From Spirochaetales bacterium (GTDB lineage: Bacteria > Spirochaetota > Spirochaetia > Treponematales > UBA12059), in the NCBI GenBank assembly GCA_016928955.1, contig JAFGJV010000029.1, forward strand, positions 1 through 64,000: 64,000 bases of DNA, read 5' to 3'. This document shows, piece after piece, positions 32,562 to 40,609 of this stretch. Under the pieces are notes generated by a model, which did no database searches, was not told the DNA's origin, and saw only the letters and a program-made list of their open reading frames with translations. Position numbers and translations under genes: made by a program. Numbering within the stretch: the stretch's first letter is position 1; every line of letters begins with the position of its first letter.

Positions 32562-33329
32562 ATGCCCGACAACTCGTCGCCATTCGGCAAGAAGGTATTC
32601 TTCCTCAACCCGCCATCCGTGCTGTCCGAGGTGCTTCCGGCCCTGGCCGCCGCGGAATTCGAGGTGTACACCACCAGCGACCACGCCAAGCTGGGCAGGT
32701 ACCTGGCCAAGGATCCGGCCTGCCTGGTTTTTGTCAACATAGACGCCGGGGCTGAGGAAAGCACCTGGCGGACCTGGCTGGCGTCCTTTCCCAAAAACGG
32801 CGACGGTCCCGGCTTTGGCGTTATCACCATGCTGCCGGACGACGAGCGTCGCTCGATATACCTTATGGAGCTTGGCCTCAGCTGCGGCTTCATAGCCGTC
32901 AAGATGGGGAGCGCGCGCACCTCGGACATCCTGCTCAAGACCCTTGAAGCCAACGAAGCCCGGGGCCGCAGGCGCTACGTGCGCGCCCAGTGCGAGCCGG
33001 GCACGGCCGACTTCAACTGCCAGACGGACACGGGCACGCTCAGGGGATCCATACTGGACATCAGCGTGGCCGGCATGGCGGCGGATTTCCATGACGGGAC
33101 GACGCCCCGCCAGGGCTTAAGGCTCAAGGACCTCCAGCTGAACCTGAAAGGCTCGCGGGTGCTGGTCAACGGCGTGGTGGTGGGCGGGCGCAGCGACGAC
33201 AACGGCTCCAACGTGCGCGTCATCATGTTCGAGCCCGGCAGCATGGACGACCCCAAGCGGGACAAGGTCCGGAGCTTTGTCAGCCGCGTGCTCCAGGCGA
33301 CCATGGACACCGAGCTGGCGTCAGTATAG
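32562..33329 (+). CDS. PilZ-domain protein
   Basis: A 255-residue soluble protein. Residues 1-125 look like a degenerate receiver-like domain (KKVFFLNPPSVLSEVLPAL; no phospho-Asp site seen). Residues 128-250 are a PilZ domain with RRRYVRAQC and DISVAGMAA, the arginine and DxSxxG motifs that bind c-di-GMP. It is probably an effector reading the c-di-GMP pool to which the HD-GYP protein at 28256-29485 contributes. Confidence 0.88.
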   Translation: MPDNSSPFGKKVFFLNPPSVLSEVLPALAAAEFEVYTTSDHAKLGRYLAKDPACLVFVNIDAGAEESTWRTWLASFPKNGDGPGFGVITMLPDDERRSIYLMELGLSCGFIAVKMGSARTSDILLKTLEANEARGRRRYVRAQCEPGTADFNCQTDTGTLRGSILDISVAGMAADFHDGTTPRQGLRLKDLQLNLKGSRVLVNGVVVGGRSDDNGSNVRVIMFEPGSMDDPKRDKVRSFVSRVLQATMDTELASV

Positions 33330-33348
33330 CCACCCGGGCGGGCAGGAC

Positions 33349-35088
33349 TCAGCGCTTGCCGTCAGGCCGCCTGGGGCCCGGCTTGCGGCCGGGCTTGCCG
33401 TGGGCGTATGGCCGACCCGGTCCCCGGGGAGCCGGGCCCTTGGGCGTGGCCAACTTCACGAAGGGCGCTCCCCGGTGCCGCCGCGCCTCGGCTATGGCCC
33501 GCTCGGCCGCCTCAAAGGGTATGGTGGCGAACGAGAAGCGCTCCAGGACCTCTATGTCGTCGATCTGCCTATCCGGCAGCCCAGTCAGGCGCTTGACCAC
33601 CTCGGCTATGTCCTTGGGCCAGGCTCCGTCGCGCTTGCCTACGCCCACGTACAGCCGAGCGGTGCCCGTCTGGTCCACCGTCACGTCACGCACTTCGCCG
33701 TAGCGGCGGGGGTCCAGGTCGGAACCGTAGGCGACCACAGCCAGGGAGGCCAGCGCGTCGCGCGGCTCCAGCCGGGCCAAGAGGCCGTCAGCCAGGCTGT
33801 AAAAAGCGGCAGCGGGACCGGCGGCCGCTGCGGTAGCGCCGCTGTCGGAAACGCCACCCTCGTCGGCATCGTCGTCGTCCTCGGGCACGTCCAAACCCAG
33901 CACGTCGCGGGCCGCGGCCTCGGCCTTGACCAGGATGCGGCCGCGCTTGGCGTCTATCACGTCGGTCACGGACGGCACCGCGCCCTTGCGCAGCCCGTCG
34001 CCGGACGCCTTTCTAAGGAAGAACAGGCGCCTGTTTTCCTCCGGCGTCACAAAGGTGATGGCCGTGCCCCGGTTGCCCGCCCGTCCGGTCCGGCCTATGC
34101 GGTGGGTATAGGATTCCGGGTCGTAGGGCAGGTTGTAGTTGATCACGTGGGTCAGGCGCTCCACGTCTATGCCGCGGGCGGCCACGTCCGTGGCCACCAG
34201 GATGAGGGTCTTGCGTTCGCGGAAGCGTCCCAGGGTGCGCTCGCGCATGTCCTGGGACACGTCGCCATGCAGGGCCTCTGACGCGTAGCCGCGCTCGGCC
34301 AGGGCCCTGGCCACGGCGTCGGTTTCTATCTTGGTGTGGCAGAACACCAGGCCGTAAAATTCATCCTCCGAATCGACGATGCGGCAGAGGGCCTCCAGCT
34401 TGTCGCGCTCGCGCACCTCCAGCCACACCTGGTCGGTCAGTCCGGCTTCCACCGGTTTGGTGGCGTCCTCCACCTGCTCGAAGGTGCCCAGGCGCTTGCG
34501 GGCTATGGACAGAATGGGCGACGGCATGGTTGCCGAGAACAGCACCACGCGGCGGCCGGGGTTGGCCGCGTCCATGACGCGCTCGATGTCCTCTATGAAG
34601 CCCATGTCCAGCATCTCGTCGGCTTCATCCAGCACCAGCCACTCGAGCTGTGACAGGTCCAGGGTGCCGCGGTCTATGTGGTCCAGGACCCGGCCCGGCG
34701 TGCCCACCACCAGGTCCACGCCCCTGGCCAGGCGCCTGAGCTGCTCGCCCATGGACGCCCCGCCGTACACGGTGGCTATGCGGGGGCTGCCCCCGGCGGA
34801 GAAGCTCCCGATTTCAGCCGACACCTGCAAGGCCAGCTCTCGGGTGGGCACCAGCACCAGGGCGCGCACCTTGGGCCCCGGCTCCCTGAGCTTGTCCACC
34901 AAGGGGAGCCCGAAGGCCGCCGTTTTGCCGGTGCCCGTGCGGGCCTTGGCCAGCAGGTGGGCGTCGCCGGATAGAAGGCGCGGAATGGCCAAGGCCTGTA
35001 TGGGAGTGGGCTCCTCAAAACCTTTACGGGCAAGGGCTGCGAGCACGGCCTCGGACAGGCCGAAATCTGAAAATGAGGCTGGGGTCAT
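33349..35088 (-). CDS. DEAD-box RNA helicase with DbpA-like C-terminal domain
   Basis: A 579-residue helicase. Visible motifs are the Q-motif GFEEPTPIQ, I ARTGTGKTAA, Ia PTRELALQ, II LDEADEML, III SATMP, V TDVAARGID and VI HRIGRTGRAG. A DbpA/CsdA-type RNA-binding domain follows (about residues 470-545) and a basic Pro/Gly/Arg tail. Such helicases act in ribosome assembly and cold adaptation. AAGGATACCC sets the ATG at 35088. A promoter 138 bases upstream implies a long leader, a common feature of cold-regulated helicase mRNAs. Confidence 0.95.
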   Translation of the reverse strand: MTPASFSDFGLSEAVLAALARKGFEEPTPIQALAIPRLLSGDAHLLAKARTGTGKTAAFGLPLVDKLREPGPKVRALVLVPTRELALQVSAEIGSFSAGGSPRIATVYGGASMGEQLRRLARGVDLVVGTPGRVLDHIDRGTLDLSQLEWLVLDEADEMLDMGFIEDIERVMDAANPGRRVVLFSATMPSPILSIARKRLGTFEQVEDATKPVEAGLTDQVWLEVRERDKLEALCRIVDSEDEFYGLVFCHTKIETDAVARALAERGYASEALHGDVSQDMRERTLGRFRERKTLILVATDVAARGIDVERLTHVINYNLPYDPESYTHRIGRTGRAGNRGTAITFVTPEENRRLFFLRKASGDGLRKGAVPSVTDVIDAKRGRILVKAEAAARDVLGLDVPEDDDDADEGGVSDSGATAAAAGPAAAFYSLADGLLARLEPRDALASLAVVAYGSDLDPRRYGEVRDVTVDQTGTARLYVGVGKRDGAWPKDIAEVVKRLTGLPDRQIDDIEVLERFSFATIPFEAAERAIAEARRHRGAPFVKLATPKGPAPRGPGRPYAHGKPGRKPGPRRPDGKR

Positions 35089-35225
35089 GGGTATCCTTAC
35101 AGTTCGGAAAACGGCTGGCGGCCCATAAGACGGGTCGCAGCTCGGGGGGAGTACGACAACGGGCGTATCCGACACGACCGCGCGTCAGAGCATGCCGAAG
35201 GGGAGCGTTCCCGCGAGACTTTTCA

Positions 35226-35255
35226 AGTATACAGCAATATACGCGGGCCTTTCAA
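35226..35255 (-). promoter_or_regulatory. DEAD-box helicase promoter
   Basis: TTGAAA (35250-35255), 18 bases, TATACT (35226-35231) on the minus strand. The mRNA leader would be about 130 bases (35089-35219). Confidence 0.6.
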
Positions 35256-35268
35256 GGACAGGCGGCCC

Positions 35269-36303
35269 TTACGGCACGGGATAACGCGCGATACGTATCC
35301 ATGCGTCGGGATGGGCGGCAACCAGGTCAGCCCAGCCAAGGCGGGCCCTGCTCTCCGCGTCAAAGGCGTGTATGGCGTACGACCCGTCCGCGCCGCGTAC
35401 CGGGACCAGGACCAGGCGGATGCTCGTATCCCCGGCACTCAGTTCCGCCATGTACGCGTACGGGGCTCCCGCCAGGCTGACCAAGAGCCCTCCGGCTCCG
35501 GCCAGGGGCAAGCCCTTGTCCGGATCGGGGGCCAGGGTAGCATACGGACCGGCCAGACGTGCGTCACTTGCCGTCCATGCCTGGTTCCAGGGCAAGCTGG
35601 TCAGAGACTCGGCCGCCGCTTGGGGGTGGCCAGCGGCCTCAAGATAGGCTCCGTCCGGGCCCGTGCCGGCGGCAGCCTTGAGAAAGGCGGTAGCCGCTTT
35701 TGACGGCTTGGCGGCGGCGAGCTGGTCTGCAAAGGCGGCCGCGCCTTGGTTGCCCGCGGGGCCAAGCACCAGCGGCCACTCTATGCCGCCCTTGCTGAGG
35801 TCATGCAGGTAGGAAAACGGCTTCATGAGGAAGTAGTACAGCAGAGAATTGAGCGACAGCCCCGAGCGCACGAGCGAGCCGCCGGCCACGAACTGGACCA
35901 GGGTCCGCTCGTTCTTGGGGGTCAGGCTCAGCCACGACAGGCCGTCATCGGACAGCATCCAGAGTATCTCGCGCATGTAGCCCGTGGCAGCGTCCCGCCG
36001 GACGATCACGTTGCCCCGCGACCCGTAGGGGTAGCTACCTTCCCGCTCTCTCAGGAAGAGCACGTACACGTTGTTCCCGTCTTTTTCCACGGACACGCGC
36101 ACCTTGCCCCAGGGCGTGTCCCGGTACGCCGGTTTCCAGGCCAGGGCCTTTGCTATGGGTGCGGTAACAACGGCGGACAGGAATTCCGAGCGGACGGCTG
36201 CGTAATCAGGCATGGCCTTGAGCGCCGCGGGGTCGGCTGGGGTCGCGTGGGCGGACACGGATGCGGCAAGTATGAAAAGGGCTATAAGCGACGATTGGCG
36301 CAT
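35269..36303 (-). CDS. secreted protein of unknown function
   Basis: This 344-residue exported protein has a signal peptide (MRQSSLIALFILAASVSAHA, cleavage after about residue 20) and no lipobox cysteine. The mature part is mixed alpha/beta with a Gly/Ala-rich middle. I recognise no family. It includes VYVLFLREREGSYPYGSRGNVIV and a C-terminal domain ending WIRIARYPVP. GGAG lies 9 bases before the ATG, and a TAGTAT box (36360-36365) is a likely -10 element. Confidence 0.78.
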   Translation of the reverse strand: MRQSSLIALFILAASVSAHATPADPAALKAMPDYAAVRSEFLSAVVTAPIAKALAWKPAYRDTPWGKVRVSVEKDGNNVYVLFLREREGSYPYGSRGNVIVRRDAATGYMREILWMLSDDGLSWLSLTPKNERTLVQFVAGGSLVRSGLSLNSLLYYFLMKPFSYLHDLSKGGIEWPLVLGPAGNQGAAAFADQLAAAKPSKAATAFLKAAAGTGPDGAYLEAAGHPQAAAESLTSLPWNQAWTASDARLAGPYATLAPDPDKGLPLAGAGGLLVSLAGAPYAYMAELSAGDTSIRLVLVPVRGADGSYAIHAFDAESRARLGWADLVAAHPDAWIRIARYPVP

Positions 36304-36411
36304 CGGCGGCGGCTCCACGAACATGTGTATGGGTAGCGGGCATGCGCCCGCGGCGGACCATACTAGCACAAAACAGCGTCCGAGTCAGCACTCCGACCGA
36401 GCCGAGGCCCC

Positions 36412-36441
36412 TTTCCATCAGGGCCAGGAGCGGGGTATGCT
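36412..36441 (+). promoter_or_regulatory. mnmA promoter, near-leaderless
   Basis: TTTCCA (36412-36417), 18 bases, TATGCT (36436-36441); ATG 9 bases downstream. Confidence 0.5.
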
Positions 36442-36450
36442 CGGCGTCCG

Positions 36451-37587
36451 ATGCTAGTGAACGAGCTTGCCCATCTGCGCGGCGCCACGGTTGCCGTGGG
36501 CCTTTCAGGAGGCGTGGATTCATCCCTGGTCATGGCCCTTTTGGCCGATGCCGGCGTCCGCCCGGTTGGCCTGACCATGAAGCTGTACGAACACGCGGAC
36601 AGCGGACTCGCCCCTCCCGGGACGGCCTGCTACGGCGTTGGCAAACAAGACGACATAGCCGCGGCCCGCCGCCTGTGCGAACGGTACGGCGCCCCCTACC
36701 GCGTCGTCGACCTCAGCAGGGACTACGAGGAGCGCGTCCTCACCTATTTCCGGACCGAATACCTGGCCGGACGCACGCCCAATCCCTGCGTGCGCTGCAA
36801 CCTGGAGATAAAATTCGGCCTCCTTCTGGAGCGGGCGCGGCAGGCTGGGCTGTGCTTTGATTACTTTGCCACCGGCCATTACGCGCGCATAGAGGACCGC
36901 TACGGCGTGCCCCACCTGCGCACGGCCCTGGTGGAAGCCAAGGACCAGAGCTACTTCCTCTACCGCCTGCCGCCGGACGTCCTGCGCTCCACCATCTTCC
37001 CCCTCGGCGGCATGTCCAAGCCTGACGTGCGCGCCCTGGCCGCTTCCCTGGGCATCGAGGCGGCCCACAAGGCTGACAGCCAGGATTTCTACGGGGGCGA
37101 CTATGGCGAACTCCTTGGGTCCACCGAGCCCGGCGACATAGTGGACGCAAGCGGCCGCGTGCTCGGTCGCCACAAAGGTTTGGGACACTACACCATAGGC
37201 CAGCGCCGTGGCATAGGCACCAGCCTGGGGCCGCGGCCCATGTACGTGGCCGCCCTGGATCCGGCGCAAAACCGCGTGGTCGTGGCCGACGACGCCAGCC
37301 TCTACGCCCCCGGTCTGGATGGCTCGGACGCCGTGCTGACTGACCGGCGCCTGGACGGAACGGAACTGCGCGCCTGGGTGCGCATACGACAGAACCACAA
37401 GCCGGCGGCGTCCACGGTACTGGTACGGGGCGGGTCTGCATCCGTGCGCTTTGACGAACCCCAACGCGCCCTGGCGCCGGGCCAGTCGGCCGTTTTCTAC
37501 GACCAGGACGGCTTTGTGCTGGGCGGCTGCGTCATAGACCGGGCCCACGCAAGTGGCCAGCCGGGTCTTCCGCCCGCCACGAGGTGA
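36451..37587 (+). CDS. mnmA: tRNA-specific 2-thiouridylase, CxxC variant
   Basis: A 378-residue enzyme that thiolates wobble uridine-34 of tRNAs. The PP-loop SGGVDSS (residues 19-25), TGHYAR and HYTIGQRRG are typical. The active-site cysteines differ from E. coli. The first site reads NPCVRCN (Cys113 and Cys116) where E. coli has an Asp and one Cys, and the second catalytic Cys is replaced by Tyr214 in KADSQDFYGG. ACYG (59-62) also replaces the usual CCS. This matches a variant subgroup also found in other anaerobes, which may use the CxxC pair and possibly an Fe-S cluster (inference). Confidence 0.94.
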   Translation: MLVNELAHLRGATVAVGLSGGVDSSLVMALLADAGVRPVGLTMKLYEHADSGLAPPGTACYGVGKQDDIAAARRLCERYGAPYRVVDLSRDYEERVLTYFRTEYLAGRTPNPCVRCNLEIKFGLLLERARQAGLCFDYFATGHYARIEDRYGVPHLRTALVEAKDQSYFLYRLPPDVLRSTIFPLGGMSKPDVRALAASLGIEAAHKADSQDFYGGDYGELLGSTEPGDIVDASGRVLGRHKGLGHYTIGQRRGIGTSLGPRPMYVAALDPAQNRVVVADDASLYAPGLDGSDAVLTDRRLDGTELRAWVRIRQNHKPAASTVLVRGGSASVRFDEPQRALAPGQSAVFYDQDGFVLGGCVIDRAHASGQPGLPPATR

Positions 37588-37589
37588 AT

Positions 37590-37618
37590 TTGCGTTAACC
37601 GAGGCCCGCGCCTACACT
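37590..37618 (+). promoter_or_regulatory. chemoreceptor promoter, leaderless
   Basis: TTGCGT (37590-37595), 17 bases, TACACT (37613-37618); ATG 7 bases downstream, with no ribosome binding site. Confidence 0.6.
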
Positions 37619-37625
37619 TTCTGGC

Positions 37626-39230
37626 ATGAAACTTGTCGACGTGTACAAAGACGCTGACGTGGTGGTACGGCACAAGGCGCCCGGCGTCCGCGTGGTCGCC
37701 CTGGTCATCATGTGCGGTGCCGCAGCCGCCCTGATCATGGACGTGCTGTCCAGCGACTGGGTCGTGGCGGGGGTGGAAGCCTTCCTGCTCCTGTGCATGG
37801 TGTCGTCGCTCATCCTCCTTTATACAGGGAAATACCGCCCGGCCAGTTTGTTGATCCTGGGCATTGCTTCCCTGGCCACCCTTACCCTGGGGCTGGTCCT
37901 TAAAGAGCCGTCGGTGCATAAAACCTACCAGGCCTTCTTTTACATGGTGCCCATACCCATAGCCGCCCTGCTTCTGGGCGACCGGGCCCTCTACCCCCTG
38001 GGCGCGAGCGCGTTCGGGCTCCTGTCGGCCTACACCGTGGTGCTGGTCCGGATACTGCCCAACGCGGCAGGCGAGTCGCCATGGGAACCCTTGATCATAG
38101 CGACGATCTTCTTCGGCGTTACATCCGCGTTCTGCGTGCTGGTGTCCGTGATGGAAACGCGGGTCTTGAGGTCCATGGACGCCACCCTGAAGCTGGTGCA
38201 GACGAACATAGGCAAGGCCGCGGACATAGCCGGCTCGTCCACGGCCCAGAAGGAAGCCACCGAGGCCGTCCGCCAGCTGTACGCAGGCACCAAAGCCGAG
38301 AACGAGCGCATAGAGGCCCAGGTGCGCGACTCGAAAGAAGCGACCACGGCCCTGGACTCGGACATGGGAGCCATACTGGACGCCGTCAGGAGGAGTTCGG
38401 AGCTTGCCCGCGAGTTCTCCGGGCTGGTGGACGACCAGAACGCAGTGGCCGTGGAGTCGAGCGCGGCCGTCCACCAGATGGCGGCCAGCCTGGACAGCGT
38501 GTCCAAGCTGACCGTGCAGAAGAAAGACGCCGCCCTGCGGCTCTTGGGCGTTGCGGACACCGGCCGCTCGTCCGTGGACGAACTGGGCAGGGCCTTTGAG
38601 ACCACGGTCAAGGACATAGGCGCCCTCCTCAACGTCATCGAGGTGGTGAGCGAGATAGCCGACCGCACCAACCTCTTGTCCATGAACGCCGCCATAGAGG
38701 CCGCCCACGCCGGGGACTCCGGCAAGGGCTTTGCCGTGGTTGCCAACGAGATACGCACCCTGGCCGAGTCGTCCGCCGACAACGCCGGAGCCATAGCCCG
38801 CGACCTCCACCGCATCATGGACGCCGTGAGCTCGACGGAGGGCCACGTCAAGAACGTGGACAGGTCGATGAACGAGATAGGAGCGGAAATCCGCCGCGTG
38901 GCTGACGCCTTTGAGGAAATCCTCCGCTCGGTTGAGGAACTGGTAGCTGGCGGCCGGGACATAGACCAAGCCATGCGCAACCTGTCTGACACGTCCGTCA
39001 AGGTCAGGGACGGGTCCCGGCGCATCGAGTCCGAGCAGACGGAAGCCGAGAAGCGCGTATCCGCAGCCCGCTCGGTGGCGTCGCGCCTGGCCGCGGACAC
39101 GGAACGCATCCAGGAAGCCAGCGCGGCAGCAGCCGAGTCCATGGCCCGCCTGGAGGGCCTGATAGCCAGGGCGGACCAGGAATCGGATGCCGTGCGCCTG
39201 GCCGTCAGCGAGCTTGCGTCAGGGGGCTGA
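37626..39230 (+). CDS. methyl-accepting chemotaxis protein with polytopic N-terminus
   Basis: This 534-residue receptor has about six N-terminal membrane helices (residues 20-180) with little periplasmic domain, no HAMP, and a long cytoplasmic coiled coil. The signalling tip IADRTNLLSMNAAIEAAHAG followed by GFAVVANEIRTLAESS (about residues 345-385) is intact. A receptor without an external sensor domain suggests sensing within or near the membrane. The start is set by the promoter 7 bases upstream. Confidence 0.92.
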   Translation: MKLVDVYKDADVVVRHKAPGVRVVALVIMCGAAAALIMDVLSSDWVVAGVEAFLLLCMVSSLILLYTGKYRPASLLILGIASLATLTLGLVLKEPSVHKTYQAFFYMVPIPIAALLLGDRALYPLGASAFGLLSAYTVVLVRILPNAAGESPWEPLIIATIFFGVTSAFCVLVSVMETRVLRSMDATLKLVQTNIGKAADIAGSSTAQKEATEAVRQLYAGTKAENERIEAQVRDSKEATTALDSDMGAILDAVRRSSELAREFSGLVDDQNAVAVESSAAVHQMAASLDSVSKLTVQKKDAALRLLGVADTGRSSVDELGRAFETTVKDIGALLNVIEVVSEIADRTNLLSMNAAIEAAHAGDSGKGFAVVANEIRTLAESSADNAGAIARDLHRIMDAVSSTEGHVKNVDRSMNEIGAEIRRVADAFEEILRSVEELVAGGRDIDQAMRNLSDTSVKVRDGSRRIESEQTEAEKRVSAARSVASRLAADTERIQEASAAAAESMARLEGLIARADQESDAVRLAVSELASGG

Positions 39231-39243
39231 CAGGCCGTATAGT
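39214..39243 (+). promoter_or_regulatory. prcB-like gene promoter, leaderless
   Basis: TTGCGT (39214-39219), 18 bases, TATAGT (39238-39243); ATG 7 bases downstream. It lies across the end of the chemoreceptor gene. Confidence 0.62.
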
Positions 39244-39250
39244 AGTCGGC

Positions 39251-39748
39251 ATGAACTACAGACTCATCAAAGCCGTCGCAGCCTCGGCCCTGTTGTTCGC
39301 CGCCTGCGTCGGTGCTCCCGAGCAGGGCGAACCGGCTGCCGACACGGCTACGGGCTCTTCCCTGGAGGCTCCCACCGTGACCGGAACCGTTGAAACCCGT
39401 GTCCTCCTCTCCGGGCAGAACGCCCGGACCGAGGAGGAATCAACCCTGGTCATCCGCAACCAGGATGCCTTTGTATCCCTGTGGATGAGCGTCGCTTCGT
39501 CGCCCACCCCCGAGGTGGACTTTGAGAACAACGCGGTGGTCGCCTCCTTCATGGGGCGCAGGAAAACCGGCGGATACTCAGTCAGCGTGCTCAGGGCCGA
39601 AACCCTGTCCGACGGCCGCGTGCGCGTCGTCCTTACAAACAACGCTCCCAAGCCCGGCATGATGGTTACCCAGGCCCTGACCAGCCCGTTTATCGTCCTG
39701 GCCGTCCCGGTCACCGGCTACGACGTCATCGTGGCCTTCGAGAACTGA
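39251..39748 (+). CDS. PrcB-like protease complex lipoprotein
   Basis: A 165-residue lipoprotein with signal peptide and lipobox SALLFAAC (Cys19). The C-terminal ~90 residues match the PrcB C-terminal domain: NNAVVASFMGRRKTGGYSVSV and SPFIVLAVPVTGYDV. In Treponema denticola PrcB is the small subunit needed to stabilise the dentilisin protease complex, encoded just before prcA and prtP. Here PrcA-like and PrtP-like genes follow 0.9 kb downstream, after ssrA. The domain also occurs alone in other bacteria, so partnership is an inference from position. Confidence 0.82.
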   Translation: MNYRLIKAVAASALLFAACVGAPEQGEPAADTATGSSLEAPTVTGTVETRVLLSGQNARTEEESTLVIRNQDAFVSLWMSVASSPTPEVDFENNAVVASFMGRRKTGGYSVSVLRAETLSDGRVRVVLTNNAPKPGMMVTQALTSPFIVLAVPVTGYDVIVAFEN

Positions 39749-39770
39749 ACCGAGGACCGCTCCCGCACGC

Positions 39771-39800
39771 TTGACCGCCCCGTCCCCGGGGCGGTACATT
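39771..39800 (+). promoter_or_regulatory. promoter reading into the hairpin region and ssrA
   Basis: TTGACC (39771-39776), 18 bases, TACATT (39795-39800). A transcript from here would begin at the first large hairpin and run into ssrA. Confidence 0.5.
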
Positions 39801-39802
39801 TA

Positions 39803-39905
39803 GGGAAGCAATAATAACCCTATGGTTATTATTGTTTCCCAGCGTTTTCGGCTGAAAACGCTCGGTTTTCTAAGGTCACCCTCTAAAAACTGAAGGTTTT
39901 AGAGG
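39803..39905. repeat. three consecutive perfect hairpins upstream of ssrA
   Basis: Hairpin 1 is a 17-bp stem (39803-39819 with 39824-39840, one G-T pair). Hairpin 2 is 9 bp (39841-39849 with 39854-39862). Hairpin 3 is 9 bp (39880-39888 with 39897-39905), flanked by a further AAGGT/ACCTT pair. None has a classic terminator T-run on the plus strand. Confidence 0.85.
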
Positions 39906-39922
39906 CTACCTTTTTATCCCTT

Positions 39923-40278
39923 GGGGGTGCCCCGGTTTCGACTGGCACGGTCCGGATCGTGGGTCGCAGGTGGAGTGCCGTACTCCTACTCAGCGGCAAA
40001 ACCTTAATTGCCAACGACAACGGCAATTTCGCCCTCGCTGCGTAAGCACCGATGACGACGGGCCCCATGGCGCGCTGTTCCGAGCGCCATGACGGCCTGC
40101 AACCCAACCGGGACTTGCCCCACGCCCAGCCCGCGGGACGTGGGGGACAACCAGCGGGATACGGAAGTGGCCGCGCGGCGGTTCGCCCTCCACTTCCCGA
40201 CAACCTTAAAAGCCGCCTAAACCTGTAGACGCCCTCGTTTCGCGTTTCAGGACGCGGGTTCGACTCCCGCCACCTCCA
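39923..40278 (+). ncRNA. ssrA: transfer-messenger RNA
   Basis: One-piece tmRNA of 356 bases. The 5' end GGGGGTG pairs with CACCTCC near the 3' end to form the acceptor stem. GGTTCGACTCC is the T-loop, and CCA is not encoded. The tag reading frame starts at 40010 and encodes ANDNGNFALAA followed by TAA (40043-40045); the ALAA end is the usual protease signal. Its role is rescue of stalled ribosomes. A strong terminator follows. Confidence 0.96.
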
Positions 40279-40283
40279 AAAAA

Positions 40284-40316
40284 CCGAGCGCCCCTGATTG
40301 GGGTGCTCGGTTTTTT
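40284..40316 (+). terminator. ssrA intrinsic terminator
   Basis: An 11-bp stem (40284-40294 with 40300-40310) followed by six T residues, five bases after the tmRNA 3' end. Confidence 0.92.
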
Positions 40317-40320
40317 ATCT

Positions 40321-40461
40321 GAGGTGGCGGGAGTCGAACGGGCGTGAGCGCCGAGCGAAGGCGAGGAAAAGCGGTCAAGGATGACCGCGTCAGCGAACGC
40401 CCCGGCCCGTAGCAAGGCGCCATGATGGCGCCGCCGCGGAGGGTCGACTCCCGCCACCTCC
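40321..40461. repeat. foldback element bounded by copies of the tmRNA tail
   Basis: The ends are a perfect 17-bp inverted repeat (40321-40337 and 40444-40460) derived from the tmRNA 3' end. The right copy continues to match the ssrA tail as a 23-base direct repeat (40260-40282 and 40444-40466). Inside are smaller hairpins: 7 bp around 40371-40388 (GCGGTCA/TGACCGC) and 7 bp around 40416-40432 (GGCGCCA/TGGCGCC). There is also an outer GGGCGT/ACGCCC pair. It is most likely a repeat or remnant of an element that targets tRNA-like 3' ends. Confidence 0.75.
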
Positions 40462-40547
40462 AAAAACCGTGTTCGGGTAAAACAACGCTCCTTAACCGGT
40501 TTTGTAACCGAATTGTCGTTCGCCTTCCAGATTTCATTTGACAGCTG

Positions 40548-40576
40548 AAATTTTCAGCCGTACCACGGGCAAAGTT
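40548..40576 (+). promoter_or_regulatory. protease operon promoter with palindrome in spacer
   Basis: TTGACA (40548-40553), 17 bases, TACCAC (40571-40576). The spacer contains the perfect palindrome GCTGAAATTTTCAGC (40554-40568), placed where a repressor would block polymerase. The -10 box is weak. Confidence 0.5.
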
Positions 40577-40609
40577 TTTATCCCTTAACCCTTCCCGAGG
40601 AGGAAAAAC

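Noticed and set aside
40206-40463. Minus-strand open frame containing GGGSRTRVLK
   Set aside because: It is antisense to the tmRNA 3' end and the foldback repeat. Frames of this kind are a known artefact of tRNA-like tails.
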